A stretch of DNA of 64,000 nucleotides from Pardosa pseudoannulata (GCA_032207245.1 CM063503.1:56005017-56069016); one strand, 5' to 3'; positions 48,514 through 60,729 are shown, numbered from the stretch's first letter. Numbers and translations: made by a program. The notes: generated from the sequence alone by a model not told the origin.

Positions 48514-48657
48514 CATTTTATAAATTTCTCGTCTATGATGTTCCATGAAATTTTTTTGTTATTTAAATTATTATTTCCTGAATTTTTGTCTGCAAAACGA
48601 TTTTTGGGCAATACACCTCATAAATTGCATGGATTAAGTTCAAATAATTTTCCTAGG
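48514..48657 (+). CDS. Candidate internal exon, plus strand, unknown gene
   Basis: An acceptor ATAATTTTAG and a donor CCTAGG|GTATGT bound 144 bases, exactly 48 codons in phase 0 at both ends. The frame reads HFINFSSMMFHEIFLLFKLL, FPEFLSAKRFLGNTPH and KLHGLSSNNFPR. The first half is hydrophobic, the second basic. The peptide looks like genuine protein but I cannot assign a family. Its phase is compatible with the terminal exon at 51173. Confidence 0.4.
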
Positions 48658-48786
48658 GTATGTACATTTTTTTTAACTCGGTATCCTTATATCTTGTCCA
48701 AAAAGGAACATATATTTATATACGTTCTCTGATAGAATTTTGAAGTTGGTAAAAATCAGATACTAAAAGAGCCTATTTCAACTTAC

Positions 48787-49470
48787 CTATCCTTGATGAC
48801 TGCCGATGTAAAAGAGGGCTGTAGATCAGTAGGTCAGTAGGATTATAGGGAACTTGTTGCCAGGACAACAGTACGTCAACAGTGCACCTCCATCTGCATA
48901 TACGGTGGGTGGTAATAAAACTGGGTCTCGGCCCCACCTTTCCGAACAGGGGACCTTCCCTATCGAAGTGAATTCTGAGTCCCATATAAAAGTTCCACCC
49001 GGAAATTGCCATTTTTCAACCATCTGTGTTTGTCCACAAAGGGTTGTCAAGGTCAGGCTATCCAATGAAAGAACAGGGGACCCAGGGGGGAGCTGAAATC
49101 CAGACTTCCTATTGGATAAAACAGGTTTTCGGCGATGCGGTGATCAAGGGAAGGGGGCGTGGGGTATTTTTTCATTTAGGTGGGGGGTAAAAAATGAGGG
49201 GTGGAAAGACACGGACCACTGCAGCTCTCAGAGAGATTGGGGAAGGTGGAATAGATCCGTTGATTCCAGGAAACTTATGATTGTAATGATTACGTCTAGA
49301 GAACCAATGTCTGAGACTTGCTTTGCCTCGAGGGAATCGGGGTTTCTTGTACCAAAAAATGGGACATTCGGTTGTAGTAATTAGACAGACGTTTTTTTTC
49401 CATTCCAAACCATCCAATCTATTGTAATAACGGCAGAGAAAAGAAAGGGCGGAAGTTAAATATAATAGCA
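48787..49470 (-). promoter_or_regulatory. GC-rich island with a minus-strand splice donor
   Basis: Composition changes abruptly: G and C runs, several CpG. The minus strand ends in ATCAAGGATAG|GTAAGTTG at 48787, a strong donor. Two minus frames cross it, one reading MAISGWNFYMGLRIHFDREG through the donor, the other QMVEKWQFPGGTFIWDSEF with a stop before it. A TATAAAAG lies at about 48983 on the plus strand and CCAAT-type words near 49060 and 49110. It could be a promoter and first exon, or a GC-rich mobile segment. I could not find bounding repeats. Confidence 0.35.
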
Positions 49471-51172
49471 TTTTTATTCATTTCTTATAAATATTGTTTA
49501 ACCATCAATACTCTATACATGTTTTAAGAAACCACTATTCTTGTAATTGGGTAGCCAATCTGCAATATTACCTAATCTGACACTTATATTACAAGCATTT
49601 TATAGCTCTTGTAAAAATCAATTTAGAATTCCAGAAAGTAATTTCGCAGATGAATTCATACCTATTATTTCAAAGGTGTCAAAATAAAATGAACCCCCAA
49701 AATTTTGTTCCAGTAGGAAGGTAATCTACACCAGAACAAAGTTTAGATTTAATGATACTCTTAAAGTATATTTACAAATTTTGTCTATAAGTTAAGCTTT
49801 CGAATCTCAATGGAATTCTCAATTCGCTGCAACAACACAAAATCTATTCTGACATATAAATTCCAGGACTATGCTAATACGTTTAAAGAAAAATGTAATC
49901 TATTATGCAAGGTAATTATCAAACAGTTAACCATATCATTGCTGTTTAACTAGTGGCCTGTGAGATATATCCAACAATTTAATTGGTGTTTTTCACCTAG
50001 CAAAGGAAATTGATTTTCCCAAACAAAAATAAAATAATATCTTTCTCAAGTACGTGCATTTTTTACTCAGCAAATGTGTACACTTTTGGAAAAAGTGTAA
50101 ATTTCGATAAATATGTGCCTAAGTGGGGTATCTTACATTAAAATTTCAATTAAATATTATTTCAGTTTGATTAGCTTATACTCATTTTCAATTCATTCAA
50201 CAATCCATTAAGTATTGATTTAACTTCGTAGATATTAACTATCAATTGAAACTATGCAACAGTCAGGTTGCCACATTTATTGCATCTAGTGGAATGTCTG
50301 AAAATAGAGCTATTCAAACTTTTTGGATAAAACAGATATCCCCATATATGAGTTTTTGGATTTTAAATAATTTTTATGTTTGAATATGTGTACATTTCGG
50401 AACGTGTATTCTCCTATATGATATATATGAGGTATAGACAAACTTAAAGATTTATCGTTTACCGCAAATTTAAAAATTATATGTTTGCATAATATAATAA
50501 TTTACTATAAGGAAAATCATTATCTGTAATTCAAATGTAGTAGTATTCACTTTCCACTTCGGTTTATTTATATATATTTAATGGTGGCTCCCTTTCAAAT
50601 TAGAAAATAAACAGATATCTGTGGATTTAACTAGAAGAACACAATATAAATAAAATAGAGCTCGCATTTGAGAGAATGTTCATTTTAAGATGTGCCAAAG
50701 CCTTTCTCTTTCGATACAAGTTCAAATATTACACATTTCGTATTAAAAGATGGCGGACAGCGCTATTGTGAAACTATTAAAAAATAACGTGATCCTGGTG
50801 CTTGTTTAGGGTATTGTGAATAATGTTTAAATATTTCTGTCAAAAAGTTGATTCAAAGTTTCATGGTATTAAAAATGAATAAACATGCAAAAATTTTAGA
50901 ATAGATTATACTGGACAACTATTTTTTTTTCTTTTGCTTTTTGGCCCGCTCAGAAAAAAGTTTGTTCGTTCCAAATATATATGAAACCAAAATGTAGGAA
51001 CACCATTAAAATTTCTACGTTTGGACATGTAATTAAACTCTCAATAACAATACTGACCGTAATATTGATTAAGGCATCCCCCCCTTTTTTTTAAAAAAAG
51101 GAAAAAACTCACTAAGTTTTTATGAGTTTTAATATACTTTTTTTTTTAATTTTATCTTCGTATTTTATTCAG
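49471..51172. other. AT-rich DNA, possible intron
   Basis: No convincing exon, tandem repeat or element end. It ends in a long pyrimidine tract (51128-51170) serving the acceptor at 51173. Confidence 0.3.
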
Positions 51173-51310
51173 AGTAATACACTTTTTATTAACAAAACTG
51201 ACTTTTATGTACTACGCTTCCGTGCCCCCCAAAACAATTATAGAAAAAAAAAGTTGTCCGAAGAATCAAAATACTTGGACACCACTGAGTTATATGATGA
51301 ATATTTCTAA
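51173..51310 (+). CDS. Candidate terminal coding exon, plus strand, unknown gene
   Basis: A long pyrimidine-rich tract ends CGTATTTTATTCAG, a near-ideal acceptor. The following frame, 45 codons plus TAA, reads SNTLFINKTDFYVLRFRAPQ, NNYRKKKLSEESKYLDTTEL, YDEYF. A basic stretch is followed by an acidic C-terminus. AATAAA follows at 51389-51394. Acceptor, stop and poly(A) signal in order make this the best-supported host exon of the window. The protein is not recognised. Confidence 0.5.
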   Translation, partial: SNTLFINKTDFYVLRFRAPQNNYRKKKLSEESKYLDTTELYDEYF

Positions 51311-51388
51311 AAAAGAAATGATTGTTCAAGATTACGATTTGTGACTAAACTATCTGTACTATTAACTAATATAATAATATGCTGAACT

Positions 51389-51394
51389 AATAAA
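51389..51394 (+). terminator. Poly(A) signal AATAAA
   Basis: Lies 79 bases downstream of the TAA at 51308-51310. Confidence 0.45.
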
Positions 51395-51534
51395 CAATCT
51401 TAAGTACATTTTAGAATGTGTTTTTAAGCATTTTCAAATGTTTACAAACATGCTAAAATATACTTGAATTATGATTAGGTGGTGAATTGAAATTAATTAT
51501 GATTAGAGTTATGTTGATTATGATTAGTGTTTAT

Positions 51535-52250
51535 CGGCACTGCTAAAAACACCTAATACTGTCGTATTCTAAGTTTTCTATTTAATTAGCAAGTAATTCA
51601 GATTACTTAAAGAATCACTTTAATATTAAATATTTCAAGTGCATACTTTGCAGGCAATGGAAATATAAAAATGAGCATTTTAGCTAAATGAAATATTTTA
51701 AGTAAAATATGAATATTAATGTATTTAATACACTGCTAATGAAATGTTTTATGAACTTGCTAACAGGTTTAATAAGCCGAAGCAATATTAAAACAAGTCG
51801 CAAAATCATAATAATATTAAGAATAAGTTCAATATGCATTTTAATTGACATCAAAGTTCAAGTATATTTCAGCATGTATTTGTAAACATTTTAAAAGGCA
51901 CTACTATAAACACTTAATACTATCATATTCTAATTTTTTGATTTAATTAGCAAATCATTCATATTACTTAAAAAATCACTTTAAGATTAAATATTTCAAG
52001 TGCATACTTTGCAGGCAATGCAAATATAAATATGAGCATTTTAGCTAAATGAAATATTTTAAGTAAAATATGAATATTAATGTATTTAATGCACTGCTAA
52101 TGAACTGTTTTATGAGCTTGCTGATAGGTTTAATAATACGAAAGAATATTAAAACAAATCGCAAAATCATAGTAATATTATGAAGAATAAGTTTAGTACG
52201 CATTTTAATAGATATCAATTTACTATTAAAAAGATAAGACTAATATTTTT
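51535..52250 (+). repeat. Tandem duplication, 361-bp unit
   Basis: CATACTTTGCAGGCAATG occurs near 51640 and 52001. Units share GAATATTAATGTATTTAAT, CACTGCTAATGAA and CGCAAAATCATA. Divergence is low. Confidence 0.85.
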
Positions 52251-52764
52251 AAAATTCTTTTAGCAATTAACGGCTAGCAAACTCAATGTTAAATATGAGA
52301 ATTAAATATGAGAAATTTAAATATGAGCTAGAACTCCTTATGTTGTTACTATTTGACTGTTTATTGGATTTAATTTGTATAAAATATCTAAACAAAAAAC
52401 TTCAGGTTGTATAAAATATCTAAACAAAAAAAAACATTAAAAAAATTTAATTTTGGATAACTGTTAATCGTTGTAAAAAAAGTCAGAATAATTTTTGATA
52501 TCCTTTATTCTTTTTATTTTTTTAAAATTATTTGTTACGTTTAAAAGAACCTTGAAAAATATTGTTAACGGAAAATAAATGGAAAGCTTTGAGAAGTCTC
52601 ATAAAATTGTTTTTTACTACACTTCTCTCGTGAATATTTAAGTTTCAAGTACAGCTCTAAACTGCATGCTTACTATTCATTTGTAGTACAGTCTGACAAG
52701 TTTATATTTAACAGTGTAGTATTTGTGTATGCATGCGGATTTCGATTCTTTTTACTACAATCTA
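52251..52764. other. AT-rich DNA, nothing recognised
   Basis: A short internal duplication of TATAAAATATCTAAACAAAA near 52377-52426; otherwise featureless. Confidence 0.3.
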
Positions 52765-52943
52765 CCGAACGATGGCCGACTGGTAGAGCACTACTCTTCG
52801 GTACCGGAGTTCACGGGTTCGAATCCCGCTGATGGCATGGAAGTTCATAGCCGTTCGGAATCGGCTTTAACCAGTAGGTGCCGGTCTCATTAGCCCTCAT
52901 ATGGCTAAATAATAAACCGTAACGCATCAAACCAAACTAAACC
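52765..52943 (+). mobile_element. tRNA-derived SINE, best-preserved copy
   Basis: The head ATGGCCGACTGGTAGAGC and a perfect box B (GGTTCGAATCC) resemble a tRNA. The body follows: GGCATGGAAGTTCATAGCC, GGAATCGGCTTTAACC, GGTGCCGGTCTCATTAGCC, and ends AACGCATCAAACCAAACTAAA. This is the reference copy for recognising the others. Confidence 0.85.
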
Positions 52944-53855
52944 TTACTACAATCTTTTAAACTAGATGCTTCACAGATAAAGGAATTTTCGTTAAACATC
53001 AAGTTGAACAATTGTTCGTTGAACGATTGTAAATCACATACCAATGAACAATTTATAACATATAACCATAATTCTTTTCTATATTCTAAGTCCTAAAATT
53101 AAGAGGGGAAGCAGTTTCAAAAGCAAATTATATGTAATAAATAGGGAAAATCAATGCATAAAAAGGCACGAATTTAAAAAAGCTTAGTAAATTTAGCTCT
53201 ACTTAGCTTTTCTTATTTTTTTTATTTTTATTCACGAGTTTCAATTATTATGTCTACACAAATGTTTATCATTTACTTCAGAATATAATAATGAATTTTA
53301 GCATGTCATGTCAAGCTAAAAGGTGCATGCTGCTATACTTTTTAAGAGATAATAACAATCTCAAATTTAAAAAAATATGATAACTCAAAATTCTAACGAG
53401 CCACATCGAACTGTATTTAAAAAACTAATATATTTTATTTTTACACCCTTGTGCTGCTGAAATATGTATGCAGTAATATGGTATCATAAAGAGAAATAAA
53501 AAGGGTGATGAAACAAGGTCAAGTAAGGTAAATGATTTGGTTTACTTGGATCACGACTAATGCATTCAGCATCATCGTAAGCTAAACTTCCCGTGAAGCA
53601 TTAGAGGTTATATAGTGGCCCTGATAGTCTAGAGAGTTCACCTGGGTTCCTGTGAAGTCAAAATGAAGCACCACTAATTTCTTTTCTTTTTTAAATTGCG
53701 CTTCTTTAAAGATTAAGTTTAGATTCAAGCCTGGGATGTATAACGGCGCTATTTTGTTCCAGGCTGCAAAACGATTCTTAACATTTCTCCTTCGTTTTTA
53801 AGTAAAAGAATCGCATTGATAAAAAAAATAACTGAATTACCTTAATTAACTATTA
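52944..53855. other. AT-rich DNA, nothing recognised
   Basis: A patch near 53560-53660 is less AT-rich and has tRNA-like words, too weak to call a SINE. Confidence 0.3.
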
Positions 53856-54586
53856 CAGTCTAATTCCGTTATAAGAAACTTTAAGGGACCAAAGGTTAAA
53901 GTTTACTATATCCAGTGGTTGGTAAATCGAATCTGTTAAGAAAAGTGTTAGATCTTACATAAAGCACAGTTCATTAGATGCTTAGCGTGTTCAAAAGTAA
54001 TGTAATTTTAAAAATGGTAAGAAATCTATTAAAGAGGACTTTTAATGAATTAAATTAACTAAAATAGATTAAATTAAATTGACTAATCGCTTATTAAACT
54101 GACTAAAAATGAAAGCAGATTAAAAAATAATGTATTTTACCTTTAATTGTTACTCACTTTTTTATAAAAATAATCTACTGCCAGGACGTTGGTTTTCATC
54201 TAATAAGTAATCTACTGCCTAGTAATTTAATAAGTAATGGCATTTGCCAGGACGTTTACTTTCAAAAAACTTTTATTAATTTTTTTGATGTCAAGTTAAA
54301 TAAATGACTTAAATTTTTTTTCCACAATTTGCAATGACATCAGCTTATTAATTTCACTTATTATTTTTTATAAAATTAGAAACAAACTATTGTTTTCACA
54401 GTAGAAAAACTGTTTCAAAGAATATGGCTAACTTAAAAAAAAGATTACTTTATTCAATTTTTAAGATTGCGAAAGTTTTCTATAAGAAGATATTAAAAAC
54501 AATAGAAAAAACGTGGGACTAAAATTTCCATTCGTTATATTCGGGAAGTTGTTATAGGCAGGGTTCGGTGTAACAGGGTTCGACTC
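53856..54586. mobile_element. Tigger/pogo-like MITE
   Basis: Starts CAGTCTAATTCCGTTATAAG with TA before it (53854-53855) and ends GTAACAGGGTTCGACTC with TA after it. The ends are imperfect inverted repeats of the Tigger type (CAGTxxAACCCCGTTATAA). The interior is AT-rich and non-coding. Confidence 0.65.
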
Positions 54587-54589
54587 TAT

Positions 54590-56345
54590 TAAGAGCTTAA
54601 AAATTATTAAAGTTAGTGTATTTTATGTCCCGTTATATTAACTTGGGGATTAAAACACTCATGACTACTCGGGTTAAAAAATATTTGAAAAGAAACAAGC
54701 TAGCAAGGAATGTAAATTCTCTATACTTACGGATAAAAAAATAATTAATTTTCCTGAATGAAGTGAAAAAAGTTCCAATTTTATCATTCGATGAATTTTT
54801 AAGAAGCATTCAGTTATTTTTACATATCACTGTAAATAACATGTATATCTGGTTTCTAAGATTTCGGAAGTTCACTATAAAAGGATATATTAGCATTGAA
54901 AACTATAGGAAAAGGGTAGGACAAAAATTTTCGTTCGTTAAATCCAGAAGAAGGATATACCGGAATATACCGGATTTGGTATAACGGGCTTCAACTGCAT
55001 TAAAAACTTTATAATTATTAAAGTAAACCAGTGTATTTTCCTTCCCGCTATGTTAATTTAAGGATAAAAAAAAACTCATATTTCTTAGGGTTAAAAACGA
55101 TCTTCAAAGAAACAAGTTAGTAAAGAATGGATATTCTCTATATTTATAGATAAATAAATTATTAATGTGATTTAATTAAAATATAGATAATAAAATAAAT
55201 TATTAATGTGATTTAATTAAAATATAGATAATAAATTATTAATTTATAGGTAAATAAAATAATAATAAACTTTAAAATTATTAAAGTAAACAAGTCTATT
55301 TTTCTTGCGTTATGTTAATTTAAAGATAAAAAAAACTCATGTCTCTTTTAGTTAAAAACGATGTGAAAAGAAACAAGCTTATAGATAAATAAATTTTTAA
55401 TATAATTTAATTAAAATATAGATAATAAATTATTAATTCATATTTAAATAGATTATTAATAAACTTTAAAACTATTAAAGTAAACTAGTGTATTTTCCTT
55501 AGTTATGTTAATTTAAGTATAAAAAACTCATGTCTCTTACAGTTAAAAACGATCTACAAAGAAACAAGCTAGTAAGGAAAGGACATTCTCTGTTCTTATA
55601 GATAAATAAATTATTAATGTGATTTAATTAAAATGCAGATAATAAATTATTAATTTATAGATAAATAAATTATTAATTTATAGATAAATAAATTATTAAT
55701 AAATTTTAAAATTATTAAAGTAAACCAATGTATTTTCCTTCCCGTTATGTTAATTTAAGTATAAAAAACTCATGTCTCTTACAGTTAAAAACGATCTAAA
55801 AAGAAACAAGCTAGTAAGGAATGAACATTCGCTATACTTATAGATAAATAAATTATTAATACAATTTAATTAAAATATAGATGATAAATTATTAATTTAT
55901 AGATAAATAAATTATTAATAAACTTTAAAATTATTAAAGTAAACCAGTGTATTTTTCTTCTCTTTATGTTTAGGGATTTAAAAAAACTCATATCTCTTAG
56001 GGTTGAAAACGATCTACAAAGAAACAAGCTAGTAAGGAATGGACATTCTCTGTTCTTATAGATAAATAAATTATTAATATAATTTAATTACAATATAGAT
56101 AATAAATTATTAATTTATAGATAAATAGATTATTAATAAACTTTAAAAATTTTAAAGTAAATCAGTGTATTTTCCTTCCCGTTATGTTAATTTAAGAATA
56201 ACAAAGCTCATATCTCTTAGGGTTAAAAACGATCTAAGAAGAAACAAGCTAGTAAAAAATGGACATTCTCTATTCTTATAGATAAATTAATTATTAATTT
56301 TTAGAAATGAGATAAAAAAAATTCCTTCTTTATCATAGGATGAAT
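54590..56345 (+). repeat. Tandem array seeded by a Tigger-like element end
   Basis: AATTATTAAAGTAAACCAGTG-like words recur near 54600, 55013, 55277, 55468, 55707, 55928 and 56147. Units also share AACTCATGTCTCTTA, AAAACGATCTA, AAGAAACAAGCTAGTAA and ATAGATAAATAAATTATTAA. The first long unit (to about 55000) still holds a second Tigger-like 3' end (GGTATAACGGGCTTCAACTG), and the last unit again enters element sequence (ATGAATTTTTAAGAAG at about 56340). The short units lack it. Monomer length 190-265. Confidence 0.75.
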
Positions 56346-57053
56346 TTTTAAGAAGTATGCATATATATACACGCTTCACAGTAGATCTCATGTTGATACT
56401 ATCTACATCTTGTTACATCTTACAAACTTGTTTTTCACGAAGCTGAACTGCTGCATAATAAGTAGAACACAAACCACCGAAAGTGGTAAACTTGTAAGGA
56501 TTAGGTTTAATAATAAAGCATAGTAAATACAAAAATTAATTCAGGGATATGGTAAATATACATGTTTAACAAATGAATGACATACTGTTTTATTTAGCGG
56601 CACGTGAACTTGAAAGAAAAGTGAAAGATTAACACGTTCTCGCCTCATATGAGGCTCCTAATTTAAATAGTAAATATAGTTTGTAATGATTTAAACACGC
56701 TTTAATTTTGAGTGACACCTGTTACACATCTGGATCTAGTATGGGCTTCACGTTTGATTTAGATCTTAGTGACAGTTTAAAGCACAAGATTGATGACTCA
56801 GATTTGTTGAAGAAGGAAATACAGAAACAAAACATTGTGTTTGATTGCATCTTTACTACAAATTATTTTTTAAAATACTATTTAAATCAACGTAAAATGT
56901 TAATATAAGAATAAAATTCCCTATCTAAATGCACTGTCTGTTTTATTTAAATATATTCTAAATAGGTACACACACCCCTCCCTATAGTACTTTAAGCTTC
57001 TTAGATCGTATCAATTGCAGGATCAGGATGAACAATTTGTTCACAATCTTACA
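56346..57053. other. Non-coding DNA with one open frame of unknown status
   Basis: A plus frame at 56708-56908 reads SDTCYTSGSSMGFTFDLD, LSDSLKHKIDDSDLLKKEI and NIVFDCIFTTNYFLKY, with AATAAA just after the stop (56910) and an acceptor-like AATTTTGAG before it. It could be a terminal exon or a decayed transposase fragment. No domain recognised. Confidence 0.3.
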
Positions 57054-57063
57054 TCTCCTATAT

Positions 57064-57838
57064 CAGTGGTGCGCAAACTAGGGGTCACAACCCCTATGGG
57101 TGTCGCCAGAAGTTTTTTTGGGGTCGACAAATTTTTATGAAATGCATTATCCCTTCATGCTGCATACCAAACAGTGTGCATATAAAAAGTACAGCGCCGT
57201 CACTGAAAAGTTAAAGAAAAATTTTTCGAGAAGATTCGAGGATTTTCCTGAAAACGATCTTGGTTGGATTCGTGATCCATTTTCCTTTGACATATGCAGT
57301 TCAACTCTTCAAATTAGTGAGAAAGAGCAATTGATAGATCTAATTAGTGATTATACTCTTCGAAATCAATTTAAGACTCAGCCTTGCCAAAAATTTTGGC
57401 TATCCGTGGAAAAACAATATCCCGTTTTATGCAAGAATGCCATCAGAGTGTTAATACAATTTGCATCAACGTATTTATGTGAAACTGGATTTAGCAAACT
57501 AGTTTCAATAAAAAGTAAATACCGCTCGCGTTTAAACCGTGAAGATGATATACGAATTGCAATTAGCAACATACATCCAAACATCGATGAGATAATTAGA
57601 AACTTGAAGCCACATACATCTCATTAAAGGGAAATTTACTGATTTTTGTGTTATACAAAAAGTATTTTCTTAAAATTATAAATAAAATTAATATGAGTCA
57701 AATATGATGTTTTTATTCGATGAAATGAAAGAAATGCGCGAAATATACATCGTATTTGTGAACATTTATCTCTAGGGGTCGCCAAAAATTTTCTCTCTAC
57801 AAAAGGGGTCGCAGTCGAAAAAAGTTTGCGCACCACTG
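57064..57838 (+). mobile_element. hAT element nested in Helitron C
   Basis: Inverted ends CAGTGGTGCGCAAACTAGG and TTTGCGCACCACTG match over at least 14 bases. The flanks TCCTATAT (57056-57063) and CCCTTTAT (57839-57846) agree at six of eight positions, a decayed 8-bp target duplication. The ends are GC-rich (GGGGTCACAACCCC on the left, GGGGTCGCAGTC on the right). The element contains a transposase tail and is a deletion derivative of an autonomous element. Confidence 0.85.
57100..57627 (+). pseudogene. hAT transposase C-terminal fragment (ZBED5/SCAND3-like)
   Basis: A 175-codon open frame. From about residue 45 it reads FPENDLGWIRDPFSFDI, then EKEQLIDLISDYTLRNQF, and the dimerisation region VLIQFASTYLCETGFSKLVS followed by KSKYRSRLNREDDIRIAIS. 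This fits the tail of hAT transposases related to domesticated ZBED5/SCAND3-type proteins; TYLCE.GFS is the ERVFS-equivalent core. The BED finger and most of the catalytic domain are missing. The first ~35 codons overlap the left terminal repeat, so the true translation start is unknown. The frame is intact over its length, suggesting a fairly recent deletion derivative. Confidence 0.75.
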
Positions 57839-58514
57839 CCCTTTATAATAGTAACCCAAGTTATCTGTCCGTCTGTCCTCGAATTTATGAAGCGGTTGGA
57901 CCTGGAATGAATAGAGGCCTCCATATTGGATTCTTGATGAGTTAGGGTTAGTAAAATTCAAAGCGAGTAAAGTTTATCTTCACCTAAACTATCGATCCGA
58001 TTCTAAAATAAATTGGCATTAAATATGCTTCATATCGCAGCAAAAAATACTGTCTTATTTGAAACGTTCGAAATCCACCTCTTTCGTCTTTTCTAGCATT
58101 TAAAGACATTATTTCAAGCTCTATTTTTCCCAGTTAAGAGCAGGTGATTAAATTTATCAATTTACCAAATAATAAATATATAAAAATAACATTTTTTTCT
58201 AGCATTATGACGTCGTTCGTTTAACCATCTCATTTAATCATTTCTTATTTTAAATTATTTAAATATCGTCTGCATTATTTTCATACGTTTTATTTACTTA
58301 GATATTATGTAAATAATTTTCTTTTATATTTGGCTTTAATAATAGATTACGTACATATGTGATAATTTTAAATTTAATCATCGATTATCTTTTGCTGAAA
58401 GATAATTCGCAGCCAAAAAACAAACCATTTTTTTAACCTGCTTCATAGGGTACTTTACAATTCTGGAACATTAAAAATCTTTCTGATCCCGTCATATGAC
58501 AGGCTATATCCTAG

Positions 58515-59099
58515 TTTTTAGTATAACAGTTCAAGAAATGATTTTTATGTTTTTTACATAAGTGAGATTCACTAACGATTCTGAATTTTCTGATAAAATT
58601 GCTTCTAGTAACGTATTATAATAATAAGTACTTCCTGAATAAAAGTTTCATAAATGCGTACCTAATATCAAAACTAACTAATATTCACAACTGAATACTA
58701 ATTTTCTTAGTTTTCTAAAATTATTGTAAAAAGAAGTTATTATATTTTTCTACCATATCAAATGATGAACGCAACGCATCAAATTCGTAAAGAGTAGCAT
58801 CTAATCTTTTTTATCATCAATCTTCATTTATACAATTCGAGTTCTTCATACTAAAAAGGTATAATTAGAATTTCTTATTTCCTCTATGACAGAATATCTG
58901 TCTATTATTTTGTGACACGCTCAGTACATAGATTATATAACGATGTAAAAGCCACACCTACGTGCCTAGAATGTTACGAGCTTTCCAAATCAGAGGTGTA
59001 GATGTAAGAAGGACGTATTATTATAAATTATTATTGAATGAGCTTAAAATAACCTTATTCTAATAAATATTAATTTTTTACTCATATCGCTTGGTGGTA
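58515..59099. other. AT-rich DNA, nothing recognised
   Basis: No gene or element end identified. Confidence 0.3.
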
Positions 59100-60000
59100 T
59101 CTTTATTTGACTAATAAAAAGTAAATATATCTAATCACTCTTGCAAAATGTATAAGAAATAATCTGGTATCACACAAAATACTGATAAATATTGTTAGAC
59201 GTTATTATTAGACCTATTCTTAGACGTTATTGTAAATATATCTAATCACTTTTGCGAAATACAGAAGAAGTAATCTGATATCACACAAAGTATTGAAAAA
59301 TATTGTTAGACGTTATTATTATTAGACGTATTGTTAGACGTTATTGTAAATATATCTAATCGCTTTTGCGAAATATAGGGGAAGTAATCTGGTGTCACAC
59401 AAAATATTGAAAAATATTGTTCGACGTCTATTTCAAGAGACTACGGTTTAATTAAAAATAAACAATTAAAAACAATTAAACAATTAAAAATAACAATTAA
59501 AAAATATTTTGTAGCTTCACTTGGTTTGTAAGAAACAAAATTTTTCTACAATATCTTTAAATGTTGTTTCGTACAAATATATAAACAAAACTGTTTTGAA
59601 ATTAAGACGTATAAGTAGTTTTACTTTCAATAATTACCTTAGTTTGAGACATTCAGCAAAGAAATATCAATAATTCTAAACGAAAACTTTATCCCCTTTA
59701 AAGTTGTTAGCATGTCTCTCAAATTTTGTGAAAATTTTCAGTTAATAGTAATACACATTCAAATATATTTATCACAAGTTCCTTTTTCAAATTTTGTAAG
59801 GAAATATCATGCATTTGAGGTATTATAAGAACTTGTAAATTAAATTTATACAATCGTTTGGTGCTATCTTTATTCGGCTAATAAAAAGTAAAAATAACTA
59901 ATTGATTTTGCGAAATATTGAAAAAGTAAACTGATATCACACAAAATATTAGAAAATATTGTTAGATGTCTATCTAAAGAGACTAAGCTTTAATTAAAAT
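59100..60000 (+). repeat. Short tandem units around TTGTTAGACGTTATT
   Basis: Three ~115-bp units between 59110 and 59430 share AAATATATCTAATC, CTTTTGCGAAATA, AGTAATCTG, TATCACACAAA and ATATTGTTAGACG. A further separated copy occurs at about 59855-59985. Within units, TTAGACGTTATT itself is repeated. Confidence 0.75.
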
Positions 60001-60484
60001 ATTTTCAATGGATTGAAAATATTTTGTAATTTCACTCAGCTGAGTAAAAAAGAAAATTGTCTAACAATATCTTTAAATATCTTTTCTAACAATATATGTT
60101 GATTCGTTCATATGTATAAACAAAACTTAAATAAATTTATAAATTTATAAATTTATAAATTTTTAATACGTAAGTAATTCAGTTCGTAACTGACAAGCAT
60201 TGCAAAGTAAGAGATCCTAGTCTACAGATATTTGTTTTTAATTAACTGTAAAAAATATATTTTACTTTTCGTAAAACAAAGTAACACACTTACTTTAAAA
60301 AATAAAATAAGAGATTTTGTTAAGCTGTGTATAATAGGTACAATTCGCTTTTAAAGAAACGAGATTTTGTTGAATATACTATTACAAAGGAGTAAAAATT
60401 ATTCTGCTAACTGATAATGAGCAAAGTAATTTCCTAGTAAATGGTTTTAAATTATACTAGTGCCATAGATGCATAATATTTTTC
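60001..60484. other. AT-rich DNA with an AAATTTAT run
   Basis: About four AAATTTAT units near 60136-60166; otherwise nothing. Confidence 0.4.
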
Positions 60485-60575
60485 GAAGTTGTGCGTAAAC
60501 GGTAGATTCTAGACTAATTAGCTCTCATGTAGCAATCGCACTAATCATAACTCTCAAAACAAATAAAAACCAAAT
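60485..60575 (+). mobile_element. SINE 3' fragment
   Basis: CTAGACTAATTAGCTCTCATG, TGTAGCAATCGCAC and AAACAAATAAAAACC match the SINE 3' body; the head is missing. Confidence 0.5.
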
Positions 60576-60729
60576 TAAATGCGAAAGTTTAATTTAAGTG
60601 AAAACATTATTTTAAATGAATTCTGTTAAATTGAGAGGCAAATTTAACTAAATTGTGCAGTATGATCAAAATATTCTTCAAAAATTTCCAGTCGTAAATG
60701 CGTATGTCGTATGTAATAGATACGTTAAA

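Larger units (their letters stand above)
57054..58514 (+). mobile_element. Non-autonomous Helitron, copy C, interrupted by hAT
   Basis: Starts TCTCCTATAT after an A, is split after 10 bases by the hAT element at 57064-57838, continues AATAGTAACCCAAG..., and ends GGCTATATCCTAG before a T. The 3' hairpin is CCCGTCATATGACAGG with one mismatch. Without the insert it is about 680 bp. Confidence 0.8.

Noticed and set aside
52765..52840. tRNA gene
   Set aside because: Box A and B are good but the sequence is the head of a SINE whose body recurs at many places in the window.
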